A stretch of DNA of 64,000 nt from Ptychodera flava (lineage: Eukaryota > Hemichordata > Enteropneusta > Ptychoderidae): the NCBI RefSeq assembly GCF_041260155.1, contig NC_091947.1:31522528-31586527 (forward strand), given 5' to 3'. How positions within the stretch are numbered: position 1 is the stretch's first letter; the number at the start of each line of letters is the position of its first letter. The notes under the pieces are model-generated. The model did not search any database. It saw nothing but the letters and a program-made list of their open reading frames with translations, and was not told the DNA's origin. The position numbers and the translations under genes are program-made. Shown here piece after piece: positions 1 to 18,600 of the stretch.

Positions 1-3000
1 AAGGCTGACTGTTTGGATAAAAATAGGACTTTCATCTTGCATATAAATTTAAAGATGAGGTCAAGATTTCATACACAGTATTTCTTAGGACTCAGAAACA
101 GACTGCTATGTTTATAATAATTGTTTTACAAACAGAGGAGAATTTTCGTTTTACTTATATCGCCTGGGGCACGAAAGTACAGATTAGGACATAATTGCTG
201 ACAGTCCCATGGAGTTTTGTCTCGTCAGTTGATATTATACCATGTGTGATATTCTATCTGTCTGTGGAGTCATTTTTGTCAAGTGTGATCAATTCTGTCA
301 ATTCTAGTCAGTCAATCAAACCTATAACATGAAATTTCTGTGTGCATACATGTTTCCATTCTGTGATTATCTAAATGTTTACTTTGGTACAAACCAGAAT
401 GTTTACATATAAAAAGTTCATCATGGCACTGAACTATTTTTGTAGACAAAAATAGATGTGAAGTACTGCAATTTTATCTTTATAGTGTGTTGAATAGTAT
501 AGATTTACAATGTTCTGTACTAATCAAGTGTGATTTCAGAAAAGAATATAACCTACAGAGTTGTGATAAGAAATGAAATTGTACTAGATTTAATGATCAC
601 AACATATATTGAATCAAATCATACTCATCTATTAATATGCGTATATTTAATATGCCTAAGACAGGAACAGTTCACTTTCCATGGAATATTGATATGCAGT
701 TTTAGTACTGTCTTTGGTATACATGCCTATGTTTTCTTCAACACTTTCACCTCATAACATTATCATCTCATGATCAATTACTTCAAGTTTGAACCAAATA
801 CATATATCACTGAGCTCAGAAGTGAAGCTTTTCTATATTCCCTATTTCCATAATATTTGAAATAAAATTCACAGATGAAGATATTAAAATCAGTTCAAAT
901 ACTGTGTGTGAGGAGAGGCGTCTTAATAAAATTTGAAATTGTTGAGTTGTACCATCATATTTTGCCAATTATTAAATATTCAGTCTGCATAATTTTATTT
1001 TACAAAATACATTTGCTGTTTATTCCTGTTATTGTTGAGAGGACAGCACTAAGCAGTTTTATTTTTTACTCAAATTCATCCAGTCACTCCATTTGGCACT
1101 AAGTAATTCTGTCAGCCTCTATTGCTGCATACACACAGACCCGATTACACCGTGAAAAGGCAGTGAGGCTTAATAAAGTACATTTGGTTGTCAAAAATTG
1201 AAGAATGGTTCTTCTCTTGTGCATCAGTCATCAAGTACACGTACATAATAACTACTGAAAAACATTGCTATATAGATGTTAAAATCTTTGCCAGATGCTG
1301 TTCGATAGTGAACGTAAATTCCTCACTTAAGCACTCTCTGCTGTAACCAGGGTTTATTCACGTCTTTTTTATAACACAACAGGAATAGCAGTGAAAATGT
1401 CCGTATCATAAAAGGACAATTTTGTTTCACTCAATACATTAGAATACAATCTGCTCATGGTTGTGGGCATCCTCACCCTTGCTGTTTTCTTCCATCACAA
1501 GCTTTTAAATTCTAATTTCATGAACATCATGAAAGAAAGTCATCAAGCTCCAGTAAAGTTTCTGTTTTATGTATGAAAGTAGTCCATTGAAATTCATCTG
1601 TTCACCAAAATGATAAATTGGAGTGTTTATGTTGATGGACTTTGTCATTCTAGCATCACATGATCAGAAAGGCCCAAGGTATTGACTTTCCCATTTCACC
1701 TTTGTACTCTAGGCCGAAGTCTTGCACCATGATCTCAATGCCCGGAGAAGAGAGTTGGAATATCGATTCCGAGCATTCACCGGAGATGTTTCACCGATAC
1801 CATAGCTGCAGTGCATGTATACTCACACCATTACACCTTTCAAGAAGTAGAGAACATCAAAAATTGCGATGACGTTACCATTCATGATGTCATTGTGCCA
1901 AATTCAACTATGCATACTTGCAAATGGTTTTAAAATGACATTTTGTGTATCATATATAGAGCCAAAATAAAATTATTTATTTTCAAGTTTTCTGGGCAAG
2001 ACAAACTTCTGCCACACGTGTAATATTTTTGATAGAGAGGTCATTTTCACACGACATGTGCAAAATTAGGTTTTCCCCGCATGGCTGTGATCTTGTGATT
2101 TTTACACAAGGTTAATTTTTGCAGACCTTCTATAGATATAGGAGAAACTTTTAGGCAGTTTCCAAGAAAGTCAAACCTGATTGGTTGACGGAGCAAGCTG
2201 AGGATTTTATATTGCTTAGCAACACTTGAACTTTGAACTCAGTTTAAATGATGATGCACTGTGACACACAATGTGTCATGCAGATCCAAACTAACAGCTG
2301 CCAAGTCCAAAACTGAGCGCATTGCTGACAAGCATATCTTTGCTTTCCACCTCAATTACTCTGAAGATACAAATACCCCACATTATCTAAATCTGAGCAA
2401 AAATCTTTTCAATAAAATGACAGATTCCAGCATATCAAATATACGGATTTGTGAATAAATTTTGTACATTTTTTGCAAAAAACAATTTCTATGAATAATT
2501 TTGTGCAGATATCTGTCTGTCATTTTGTGCTGCTTGTGTTTATGATATTGACAGTGTTTTGAATGTAGAATGCTTTCTGACATGTAGTGTAATGAGTGAA
2601 TCTGTCAAGTGTGATGGTCACTCGAAAATAATAAAAACTAATATGATATTATTAAACCAAATTTATTGTCCCTTCTTTCTGTTGTTCTACATAACTACAA
2701 AGATGTACCAGCCATACTTTAGACTGTCTGCAAAGTGATGAATTTTTTCTGCAATTATGCAATAGAAGAGAGTAAAACACCATAAATGACACATACCGGT
2801 AATTACAAAGAAAAGAATCTTACTGCTGAAGTAATTCTCTAAAAATCTTTCTGATGATCATAAAATGTGGGACCCAATGTGGTGAAAGCTGGAATAAAGG
2901 TAACCAAGTCATATAAAATCAAGGAAAACCTCAATCAAATATTTGATCCTAGATCCTTTTTTTGGAAAATTAAAAATTTTGTAAGGTATTGGTTTTCGCA

Positions 3001-3784
3001 TGTGATAATCAAGAAAAAGTAAACCTTACTAAAATATCTGATTATGGATACTGTTTCTGGAAAATAAACGATCATACAAGATACTGGTTTTCACAGCCGT
3101 ATACATTTTGCATTTCATGATATTTAAGACGCATGTGAAATAGAATTTTTCAGTTACCCAAGTGTGTTCGAAAGGACATTTTTCAACAATGAATATGACC
3201 TGTTGCCTACCATCAGTGCTATTTCAAACTACCAAGTGTGTACACATCTGGTAACGTATGGACGTTCAAAGCACTACTGGAAAATAATAAAAAAATTAAG
3301 GGAATCCTGGAAAGCAAATCATGACCTATGATTTATATGAACAATGCTGTTGTTAAACGTAGGTTGCCATAAAAATGCATTTCTTAATGTTGGTAGTGCA
3401 TTATTTGTCCTAAAAAAAAATATTTTAAATCCTTGAATTTTCTGTGACTGAGATATTGAGTTAACAATTTCTGTATGTCTTCCAAGAAATACACCAAATC
3501 CTACTAGTTTGAATGCAGTCACTTGATTGGGCAAACAGCAGGGTAACAGTGATCCAGTTCCAACCACGCGGAAAGCACAACACTCAAAGTTTGATGACCA
3601 GTATAATTGTGATCTGCAAGAGGAAGTCCACCTCACAAGAAGGAACCCAATAAAGGCTGTCATTGATCCTGCCAGGCCTTCATTTGTAATGTTTTTGTAT
3701 GTTTTTGTTCAGGTCAAAAATGACACTTTCCCCAAAAATGTGTAAATACAGATTGGCAAAAAAACTAGATTGTATAAAGGCTTA

Positions 3785-3960
3785 GGCGAAGCCAGGAAAA
3801 ACAAACAAACAGACAATCATATAAATAACACATGCAACATATTTAAGATATGTGACGTCAGTATCACTACATGTAACTAGTGGCAATACTGGCGTCGCAT
3901 CTTGAATATGTTGAATGTTATTTATTTATGTATTTATTTGTTTATCCTACCTTCCCTGTT
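3785..3960. repeat. Hairpin (foldback) element
   Basis: Two arms of about 40 nt (near 3820-3864 and 3885-3925) are imperfect reverse complements around a small loop. Each inner arm carries a TGACGTCA or TGGCGTCG-like core and a CAACATAT stretch. Weaker complementarity continues outward through AAACAAACAAAC and its counterpart TTATTTGTTTATCC. The form is that of a small non-autonomous palindromic element. I see no coding content and no clear target duplication. Confidence 0.6.
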
Positions 3961-6875
3961 GAAATAAGTAGATTAGTGTGTAATGTTGCTTTCTACACTA
4001 ATCCATAATCTAATACAGCTTAACCATTAAGCAGCAGAATCACATTAACTGCATTGCCCATCAACCACTTTTTCCAAAGTCTGTCAATTCTGTATTTTAA
4101 TACAATATTCCTTTCCACTGAAGAAAGGGCAAGCAAAGCATTTCAATCACTTCAAATTGCTGGATATTGATATAAGTATAGACGCCACTTGTGGAATGTT
4201 GAACTCCTATCTAGAGGTCACGCAGAATTACAACACTGTTAAGGCTGACATGACAAGGCTTTCAAGTGATACCTAGCACTCTGTGGAAAATGTAACAGTG
4301 TTCCCTCCATCTATCTTGTACACTGTGGTGTCTCAAGTGTCACTTATCATCCCTGTATCTGCTTAGAGAGCTTCGTCCATGGCTTGATGGATTTCAAGTA
4401 TTTCCACGTACATTGTGTAGAGTTGCACTTTAGTGCTCCTACAGTATTTCAATGACATGAAAGAAAATGCCAAAATGTCATAATCAAGATTAGTCTGAAA
4501 AGACTGAAAAAAAATTAAAAGATTTTTGAAATGAAGAAATTAGCTTACCCAAGTACAACATATATCATAATAGGGCCATATAGTATGTACTTTTACTATA
4601 GATTTGGTGTGTTTAATTTTATAGCTAAGCAAAGGTAAATTATGGAATGTCTAATGAATACTCAGACCAACCAGAAGTGCATGACTAATACACTGGAGAA
4701 AAACAAGTGTTTCCTGTATGGCAACAGGAATCTCCATTTCGTAGGTTTTGGGACACATGTGATTCTGTTATGTTAAAATTAAAATCATAATTCCTTTTTG
4801 GCAGTGTGGAAATACTTCATGGTAATCTCTGCTTTAAATAATGGGAAGTGCTCTTTGTTCTCAACACTGGTGTGCCACTGTGACTTTAAAATGTGCTTTT
4901 CGTTTCCAATGTAATGTATACTAAATGTTACTTGACGCTTTCAGAGCTATTATGGTGGCGCCAACCTGAATCAGATGAAGATAAATTATAGCGAACGTAA
5001 TCGATTCTGAAGCAACTTGCGCTGATACTTTCTCTAAAACCAATGCAATTAACCACAGCAGCTATTGACCTCATGAATAGTGTATTCCCCTAGAAACAGC
5101 TAGGTTAAAGCTACAACTTGGCACAGATTTCTTTGAGACTATCTGAGGAGCATGGAATCTGTAATGACTGGGATATGCCATCTCAGCTGAAAATTAAAAG
5201 ACTTATCCGATCTTTATATTTGCATTGCACGGGTTCATACATCTGTTATTGGTAGTTCAAATCCTGTTGGTTTACTCTAAAGGGATCACTGAACTCACAA
5301 TTAGCATTTACATTGGATGAATGGATCTGTACTTGGGTGGTCTCAATCAGAGGGAAATAATCTTCAATTGGTAAAACATTATATTTTCTCTAATCTAAAG
5401 TCTTTACAAATGGGTCGTTTGAAACCAGCCAATGAATGCCCAAAGGTACCTGCAAAGAATTTTGTAACTGGGGAATGCACAGTACTTGAGACACCTGGAA
5501 ACCATCAAAGTTCAATATGCTGATTTCACTGAGCACTCACAAACTTCTGTTGTTCTTGTCGGGAGGCTGGGAGCTAACAATAATATACATTTCATTTCCT
5601 GCAAAAAGAAATTTTAAGTGTAAAAATTTTTTTTTTTCATTTTTACAGTACATCCTATATCCCTTCAAAGATCTAATGGCATCCAAATTGCTTTGGTCAG
5701 TGGTCTTTCCCACCACTGGTATGTGAATATGCAACAGAATAACTATTTGCTTACTTGGGAGTCATTTCAGCTGTAACATTTGATGTCGATGACCTCAAAG
5801 ATTTGACATAAAAATTGATGAGTATGGGTAATTTCAGATGTAAGAAAGTCAAATCTTGTTAAAACCCTGGAAAGGAGCGACGTGTGAATTTGCTGTTTTA
5901 TTCACTCACTTCAATTTGCCGAGCTGTACCCATTTCTTGATTGCCTGCCAAGACACATCAGACATACAATACACAAACACATTAGGGCTGGTCGATTAAT
6001 AGCTTAATAAATTACTTGTAAGTGCTGTAGCTGAGCTATGTCTGAAGAGCCAAACATTTCATTTGTCACAGTCTCACTTTGTGTTTAAGCTTTCCCATTT
6101 TCTGTCTGTGCAACTGTTGCTGCTTGGTGGCGGTATAAAACTTCATCATATATTACATGATGGCAAGTGGAGTGGTAAACAGTATCCATGCACCTTGAAA
6201 CATAAAATTCTGAACCGCTTTACACAGATTTAACACCAAAGTCGTTTACGCTGAAGTGGATGTTTGACTTGCCCAGCAGTTTTCCAGTGAGTGAACAAGT
6301 TAAACTTCAGACATGCAAAACGTCACCACCCCATTATATTTTCACATCTGGATAATTTCTTCTGATGAAACTGACTCCACTGTGCATTTGCTCAAGAGAA
6401 ATATACAGCTATGGTATCGATGACTCATTCGTTGATTTGAAGTATGAGCCATTTGAAAGTGGTGAGAATTTTGAATGTGCAGTCAAGATTTCCATCTCTT
6501 AGGATACTTTGCTGCGTAACATGAGTCTTGAAACCATTAGAAAAGTTATCATTCTGGATGTAACTTGATAAACAGCAAACTTTTCAAGCGTATAACCTTT
6601 ATGTCTTCAATTAAGAATTGGAATAAAGATTGCAAATTACTTTCCATTTCACAAATACAAATAAATGGTTTCACTGATATTTGGAGTCGTCACTTGAGAT
6701 TTTCTAGTTAATGTTTCTAAAAATGAAAAATGGAACATTACATCAACATGTAGGATGAAGCTGGTGTTTTCAGCACTTGCTTTCTTCCATAAAGATGATG
6801 GAGAGTTTAAAGATTGATTCTTACAGCAATTTTGATCAGTGATAGACATTAGTATTAATCAAGACCTCTTTCTAA

Positions 6876-6958
6876 CCCTTTCAGCACCATGGTTTGTCAC
6901 AAAATAACACTTATCAATAGTGATTGTGGACCTGTTTACAGGAAATTGGGGTCAAAGG
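6876..6958 (-). mobile_element. piggyBac-type MITE, copy 1
   Basis: This 83-bp element starts CCCTTTCAGCACC and ends GGGGTCAAAGG. It is flanked by CTAA on the left and TTAA on the right. It aligns in reverse orientation with the copies at 18797-18880 and 26387-26472, including the shared core GGACCTGTTTACAGG. CCC/GGG ends and a TTAA target are the signature of piggyBac-superfamily elements. The left flank has decayed from TTAA to CTAA. Confidence 0.65.
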
Positions 6959-9700
6959 TTAAAGGACTATTGACAATTTTATTCCTTTACATTACACTTT
7001 TGAGCCGGATTTCCTTTGAATTAAGTGACTTCATGTTTTTGTCTAAATTTTAGTGGCGTACAACAGAAAAGGGAAGTCCATGCAATTTTTTTATGCAAAT
7101 TCAAAATTTCTGATCGGCAGACATATTTGAATATCTGTGCCAGACATTCTTTTAGCTATATGCCAATCCTTTGCAAAATATGAAAAACTTTGAATTTGTT
7201 GCCAACTTGTGTTGAAAAACACTGCCATAAACAGCATATGCATCATAACAGGGAAGAAAAGAGAAGTCATGTCATAGAGGGCGCCCTAACAATAAGGGCA
7301 TAAGGATATTTTCATGATACTATGACATAATACCTTTGTGGAAAAAAATTCGAACTTCTTTTATATACTGTTGGGTACAGACACAGACTTGATATATCAA
7401 AACATACAAAGGGGCAAAGAAACTGGTGATATTTGGTTTATTATTAAAGAAAACTTGTAATATCAAAATTACACTCTACAGCATCGTTGATGAAGTCTGA
7501 TCACTTTAAGTGTATAACAATGTTATCTTTTTAATCTATATGCGTAAATCAGTTTCTGTAAAATCACCATTACATGTCGATGATCACACACGGGATAGAA
7601 AGAAACTTTGCATATTAAACTGACTTTATAAAGCACTAAAAATAACTTTCCGTAATTTGTGGAGAAAGCAAAAGAAATATTTTTCACAGAGTGAAAAATA
7701 TTACAAAGTCTGAACATGTTCTTGATCATAAAATATAATTATTAAATTTCAGAACAACATGAATAATAAAGACAATATTTACTGTAGAATAGTTTTGGCA
7801 AAATGTCAAGACAACTACTCTCTCTTGGATGATCCAAATGTGCAGCACCACACTGGAAGGTCTACAATGAAAACACTGCCTTTTTCAGTGATCATGAAAC
7901 TTAAAATCATCATAAACAAAGTGTTTTCTTTGAGTTAAAACTGGAACAAATACGCACTAGGGCAAAGTATACGTAGCAATGTAATAGTTGAAAAAATAAG
8001 TTTTCACAAAGTTTCTGGTCAATACACCTTCCGTCCAATGGAAGTACAACAACCATATGCTTTGTTCTCTTTTCATGAGTGTACAATATACATCCATCAC
8101 TTTTAAAATTTCCATTAATTTCCATCACTGCATGAATGCTATCATTGGATCAAGGGAAAACTCATGGCTACATGCTGTCACAAACATGACGTGTTGAAAC
8201 ATGTTAGCTATCTATGGTTTTGTTATCAGACAATGTTCTAACACAATACCATTTCTTGACAGCTGAAAATTATTTGTACACCATAAAGTGTATGATTGGT
8301 ACAACGTTGCTCTGCTAAGTCAGAAATATGTCTAGAATACAGTAAGTAGCAGAATATTCTAATTTCTGGCAGACTTAATTACCAGTAGTTTATTTCTTTT
8401 CTGCAGAATGAAAGCAGAATAAGTTTTTATGGATATGTCAAATGTTAAGGTTATTATCTGTAAGGGCAGAAAGGTAGTTATACCAAGTAAAGCCCTGATG
8501 ATATTTTCAAATCACAGGTATTGCTAGAGGGGAACTTAAGTATAACATTTTCATCTTGATTGTCATGGTTGCACATTTCAAGGTCAAGTTGAAAGTTATA
8601 TTGGAAAGGAAACTCACACTTCAAAAGCATGAACACACAGACACACAGACACACACATACATAGACACACTGACACATAGTCCAGCAGAAGACACACATT
8701 GTCATGGCTGAGCTAATGAATGACTTTCAAATGTCCAATATAAAATACGTCCAGGAGTGCAAGATTTTCTCATGAAAATTTCTGATGTAGATTCCAAAAA
8801 ATTTAACACTTGTAATATCAAAACAGCAGTGGAATCAAAACAGCCATGTTACCATAGTAACTCCTCTTACCATATCACTATATGGTGAGTGGGAGCTAAT
8901 TCAGGAAATTCCCAGTCAGATTCAAACTCACTATGTACCGCACCTAGTCACACTATCAAACATCACAGACAAAACCACTCCACTAAATCAGCAAACTTAA
9001 ACAAAGACTGGTTCAATAAAACATGATAAGTTGTTACAATTTTTCTGACCAAAGCCCCTCTACACACTGTAAAGTGTATGAGGCACTCAAACATACATAC
9101 TCACTACCATACATTGCACACGAACATAATCAAAGCAATGAAAGTTATGATTTGACAAATTTACTGCCAGAATACCACCTTTTTTAAAGCACCATCATTT
9201 TGTGGGCAGTGAACCTGTGCCACATATGCATATGCTGTACCATTCAACATATGCTACTATGTAAATGGACTTCATATTAAACAGATAGATCTTTAATGTT
9301 TGGTGCATATCATTTTTGAGCTTCACTGATCAGTTTTCAATTTATAATCACACATTTACATAGCAAAAAATAGCAGACATTAACATAAAGCTCCATTTTG
9401 AAAATTTTGTAATAATTTCAACACAGCTTTAATTTTCTCTGAAAACTTTTAATCATGAAAAAATTATTCATAAAAGAAAATCTGATCAAGCTGTCATGTG
9501 GAAAGAATGAGTCCTTCCCTACAGCTTCATAGCAGCAACACGTCTCAATGAAAATAGGTCAGCTGACCATCACATGATCAACACTGACCAATAGTCATGT
9601 GGCTATCCAAGAACTTAAACTGCCCCTTGTTTTTGTTTAGAATTTTACAGATATGCACTCAACAACCTATAGTTAATGATAGAGATGTATTACTGTACTG

Positions 9701-15240
<5,540 letters not shown>

Positions 15241-15650
15241 CTTTCACCTTCTGAAATCACAACTTCACGTCGACTGTGGATATGTTAAAAATAAAGGTTA
15301 GTCACCGGTGATGACATCGACAACATTATCTCCTCGTTGAGCGTTGATTCCTCTGTAAAGTAACACTGACCTACAATGACCCAGGATCTAGTGAACTGCG
15401 CCGCCAACGCTTTGGTGAAACCATGGTGAAATGTACTGGAAATGGATTAAAATCGTCTTCAGAGCGATATTTTCAACATATAAAATCCTGCACTTTCCTA
15501 CAAAATTTATTATTACCCTTCTTTCCTTTCTTTCTTTGTTTCTTTCATGCGACTTTATGAATTTTCATATTTTAAAATTATACTTCTCTTTTTCTAGTTT
15601 CGATTGGAGGCAATTAATTCCAAACAAACAGTCGCCCGCCCGAAATCAAA
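15241..15650. promoter_or_regulatory. Divergent HTRA2 / CDC23 promoter region
   Basis: Only 410 bp separate the two opposing start codons, so transcripts of both genes should start inside this interval. Visible elements are an inverted CCAAT box (ATTGG, 15603-15607), a TATAAAA stretch (15479-15485), pyrimidine tracts (15517-15600) and a TTTTTCTAG sequence near 15589-15597 that could be a splice acceptor of a 5' UTR intron. Both start codons sit in YY1-like contexts (AAAGATGGCT and CAAAATGGCG). The exact start sites cannot be read from the sequence. Confidence 0.7.
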
Positions 15651-18600
15651 ATGGCGTTAATCACAAGTAGTGTTCTGCAGTCAGCGCAAATTATAAGCCT
15701 TCCAAATATAAAACGAGACCTTCTCATAGCCATCAAAGAGTGCAATGCAAGGGGTCTTCTCCACAGCGTCAAATGGTAAGATTTATCCCTTTATTCTATA
15801 CCACGTACGTTAACCGTAACTATTTGTTTTCGCTCGAGCAAAGCATGCTTAGCTCGATCTCGAAACGACGAGCCAGTCGAAACACACCATGGAGGTACAT
15901 GTGAGTTGAACGCTCTGAAGTCTGAATGCCTATACTGACAACATACAGACTGACAGAAGTGTTGGGGGTCAAGGTCAACAACTTTATTCCGATGTTGACT
16001 GACTATGAGCCGATTTCCGCCAAAAGCCCCGAACACTAGTAGTAAGCGCTCATATTTACTTCCATAGTCACACCATGGAGTTATGGTCGCACCACGGTCC
16101 CTCCCCACAAAGGACCGTGATCGCACTCATAGTCTACTCATGCTGCCTCAGATTAAAATTGAAAACTTTGACGCGTAAGGACATAACACAGTCCCTCTAT
16201 GGATAGAGGGACTGTGGACATATACATGGTATATTGCGATCAGTGACCCTACTAGCTGTGATATCGCAGCGGTACTTGTGGCGTGTATCGAACGCGATCA
16301 GGTCATTGGGGTCATCGCCACAGTCCCGCTGCGAGCCAACGCATAGGCTTCGTTGGCAGTTTACTACGAGATAAAGCATGCAATAAATAAAATTATACCT
16401 ACTGTATCACTGACTATCTAAGACTCATCTTTTACTCCTGCTAACGAGCCTGACCGTGACAACATGTATTTTCGACCGTTTTTCGGTGAGTCGTCGATGG
16501 TTCCTGCTTGAATTTGAACTTTTGACCTCCAACGTATTCAGTGCGTTGTACGCGCGATTGAGCAAACATCGTAGAAACCATCGATGGCTCACGGGAAAAT
16601 GGTCGAAAATACGTGTTCTTATCTTCAAGAAAGTTAGCAGGCGTACAGAATGAGTCTCAGATAGTGATAAAGATGATACAAGTTTATTTATTCAAAGGCT
16701 AATGTAGTTCATAATTTTGCGAGCTAAATCTACGACACCGGTCGGTCTCATAGTAAACTGCCAACGAAGCCTATGTGTTGGCTCGCAGCGGGACTGTGGC
16801 GATGACCTCAATGACCCGAGCGCGTTCGATACACGCCACAAGTACCGCTGCGATATCACAGCTATGACCCTACCACCTGGTGACCCAGTGTGGTAGTGCT
16901 ACAGCCCACTCCTCAGCTCAACAGAGTAATTTAACCGAGGGGGATGTTAAGACCACAAACACTTAGAGTGCACTTCAATAACACCAAGCCTCTCCCTCGG
17001 TTAAATTACTGAGTGTTCAGTCTGAGGTACAGACCAAGGGTTATAGATTGGAAGCTAATGTCAGCAGTGAGTTGACATTTGACAGCAGACAAGCCTTGCA
17101 ATAACAAGGCAAGTCTGGTCTTAGGGATTTCAAATCACATGATCTATTGCAATGGATGTCCACACTATGTCGAACCGCATAACATGCACACAAATTCTGG
17201 CAGATTTCTTCACAGATCGACATCAAATACAAATTTTGTAAACACACCCATTTTTTCCATATAAGGGTGTAGGCAAGTACTATATTGACCTCCAGAATAT
17301 GGTGGTGCGAAATTTGTGAATGACTGTTTACTATGTATGCCGCAGCTAACTGAAAAGTAAAAAAATCCAGAGAAGAATCAAAAAGCAAAGGCAGACAGAT
17401 TATACACTTGGATGAAAATGTGCAAGAAAGCGAGCAAAAAATCAAACATGATGCTGCTGCAAACTTTACCGATATGCAGGTTATATCACTTCGGAAAAGA
17501 TAAGAAGAAGCTACAGAAAAGAATAAGTCACCGAAAAAATAAAGGAGAGAATAAAACCCTAAATCAAATCCAGTATAATTTAGAAGAGAGAAGAGATACA
17601 GAACCTAAACAATGAGATAAGTGATTATAACAAGAGAATTACTGAACTTGAATAACTTACATGTAATGACATTTTAGATAGTGATCTCATCAGCACCATA
17701 GACAATAGTTTCTCTACTGTCTATTTCAGCACATATGAAAATGGGAAATATACAACAGAATTTAGACTGTGTAATGACTCTCGCAAGAGAATGCAGTATA
17801 AGTTTGAACAAATTGAATTAGGTTATTAAAGTTGTTCTTCAAAACTTGGTTGGTAAAATGCCAAGCAGATTACCAAGTCTTGACTTGCGTTCAAGGCTTC
17901 TAATTGAAGCCAAAACTGTGGCTCAAAAACCGGTTGAGGAATTATTGAAGCAATCAGATCCATTAACATTACTGGAAGCACCCTGCACTCAGTTGCAACA
18001 AGTAAATACTTCAGGCAACCTTACAGGATGGCACAAGCCTATCCACAGGTGACCCTGATGTGACTACCACTGGTCTTAAAATTACAATGACATTGAGCTT
18101 GAATTTGTTTTTCCAGACAGGTGATATGAAGAAGCATTCTTGTCACCACCCTGATGTCCTTTTCATTGATTGCACGTACAGGGTCAACATTGAATGCTTC
18201 ACATGTTTCATTCAGGATGTCACCGTGTTCATTACTATTGATACCTACATAAATCAAGCTTTAATATAAATTCATGTGCTTACCAAGTTAAATTTGAAGA
18301 AAGAAAATTCCCTCAACTAAAATTGAAACAAATGATCAAAAACCATGGCAGAACACTACCGCAAATCATCTCCTGCCATGTTCATCTATTGAATCAGGTC
18401 AAGTCAGGTGAAAGCAGTAAAGTATGATATGTTTTATATGACAATTAAATGATTTAAGAAATTCAACACAAGATGTTTATCAGACACATACCGCTTGGCA
18501 ATCACACAATTTCACCATGTGTCAACAGCATTTTACCAATTGTTATTCCCACAAAAAATTTGAATGAAACTTACAAGTATAAATATTCAAGCTTGAACAC

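Larger units (their letters stand above)
1..9700. other. AT-rich region without a recognisable gene
   Basis: No open reading frame here looks like a conserved exon: all are under 115 codons, low in complexity and lack splice context. The part next to 9700 may be the 3' untranslated region of the HTRA2-like gene, but no clear end of transcript is visible. The stretch contains a hairpin element (3785-3960), a TTAA-flanked MITE (6876-6958) and a short CA-rich tract (about 8632-8680). The rest is unremarkable. Confidence 0.6.

Noticed and set aside
1660..1872. 70-codon plus-strand frame with mixed composition.
   Set aside because: No recognised motif, no splice sites in register, and no neighbouring exon to join.
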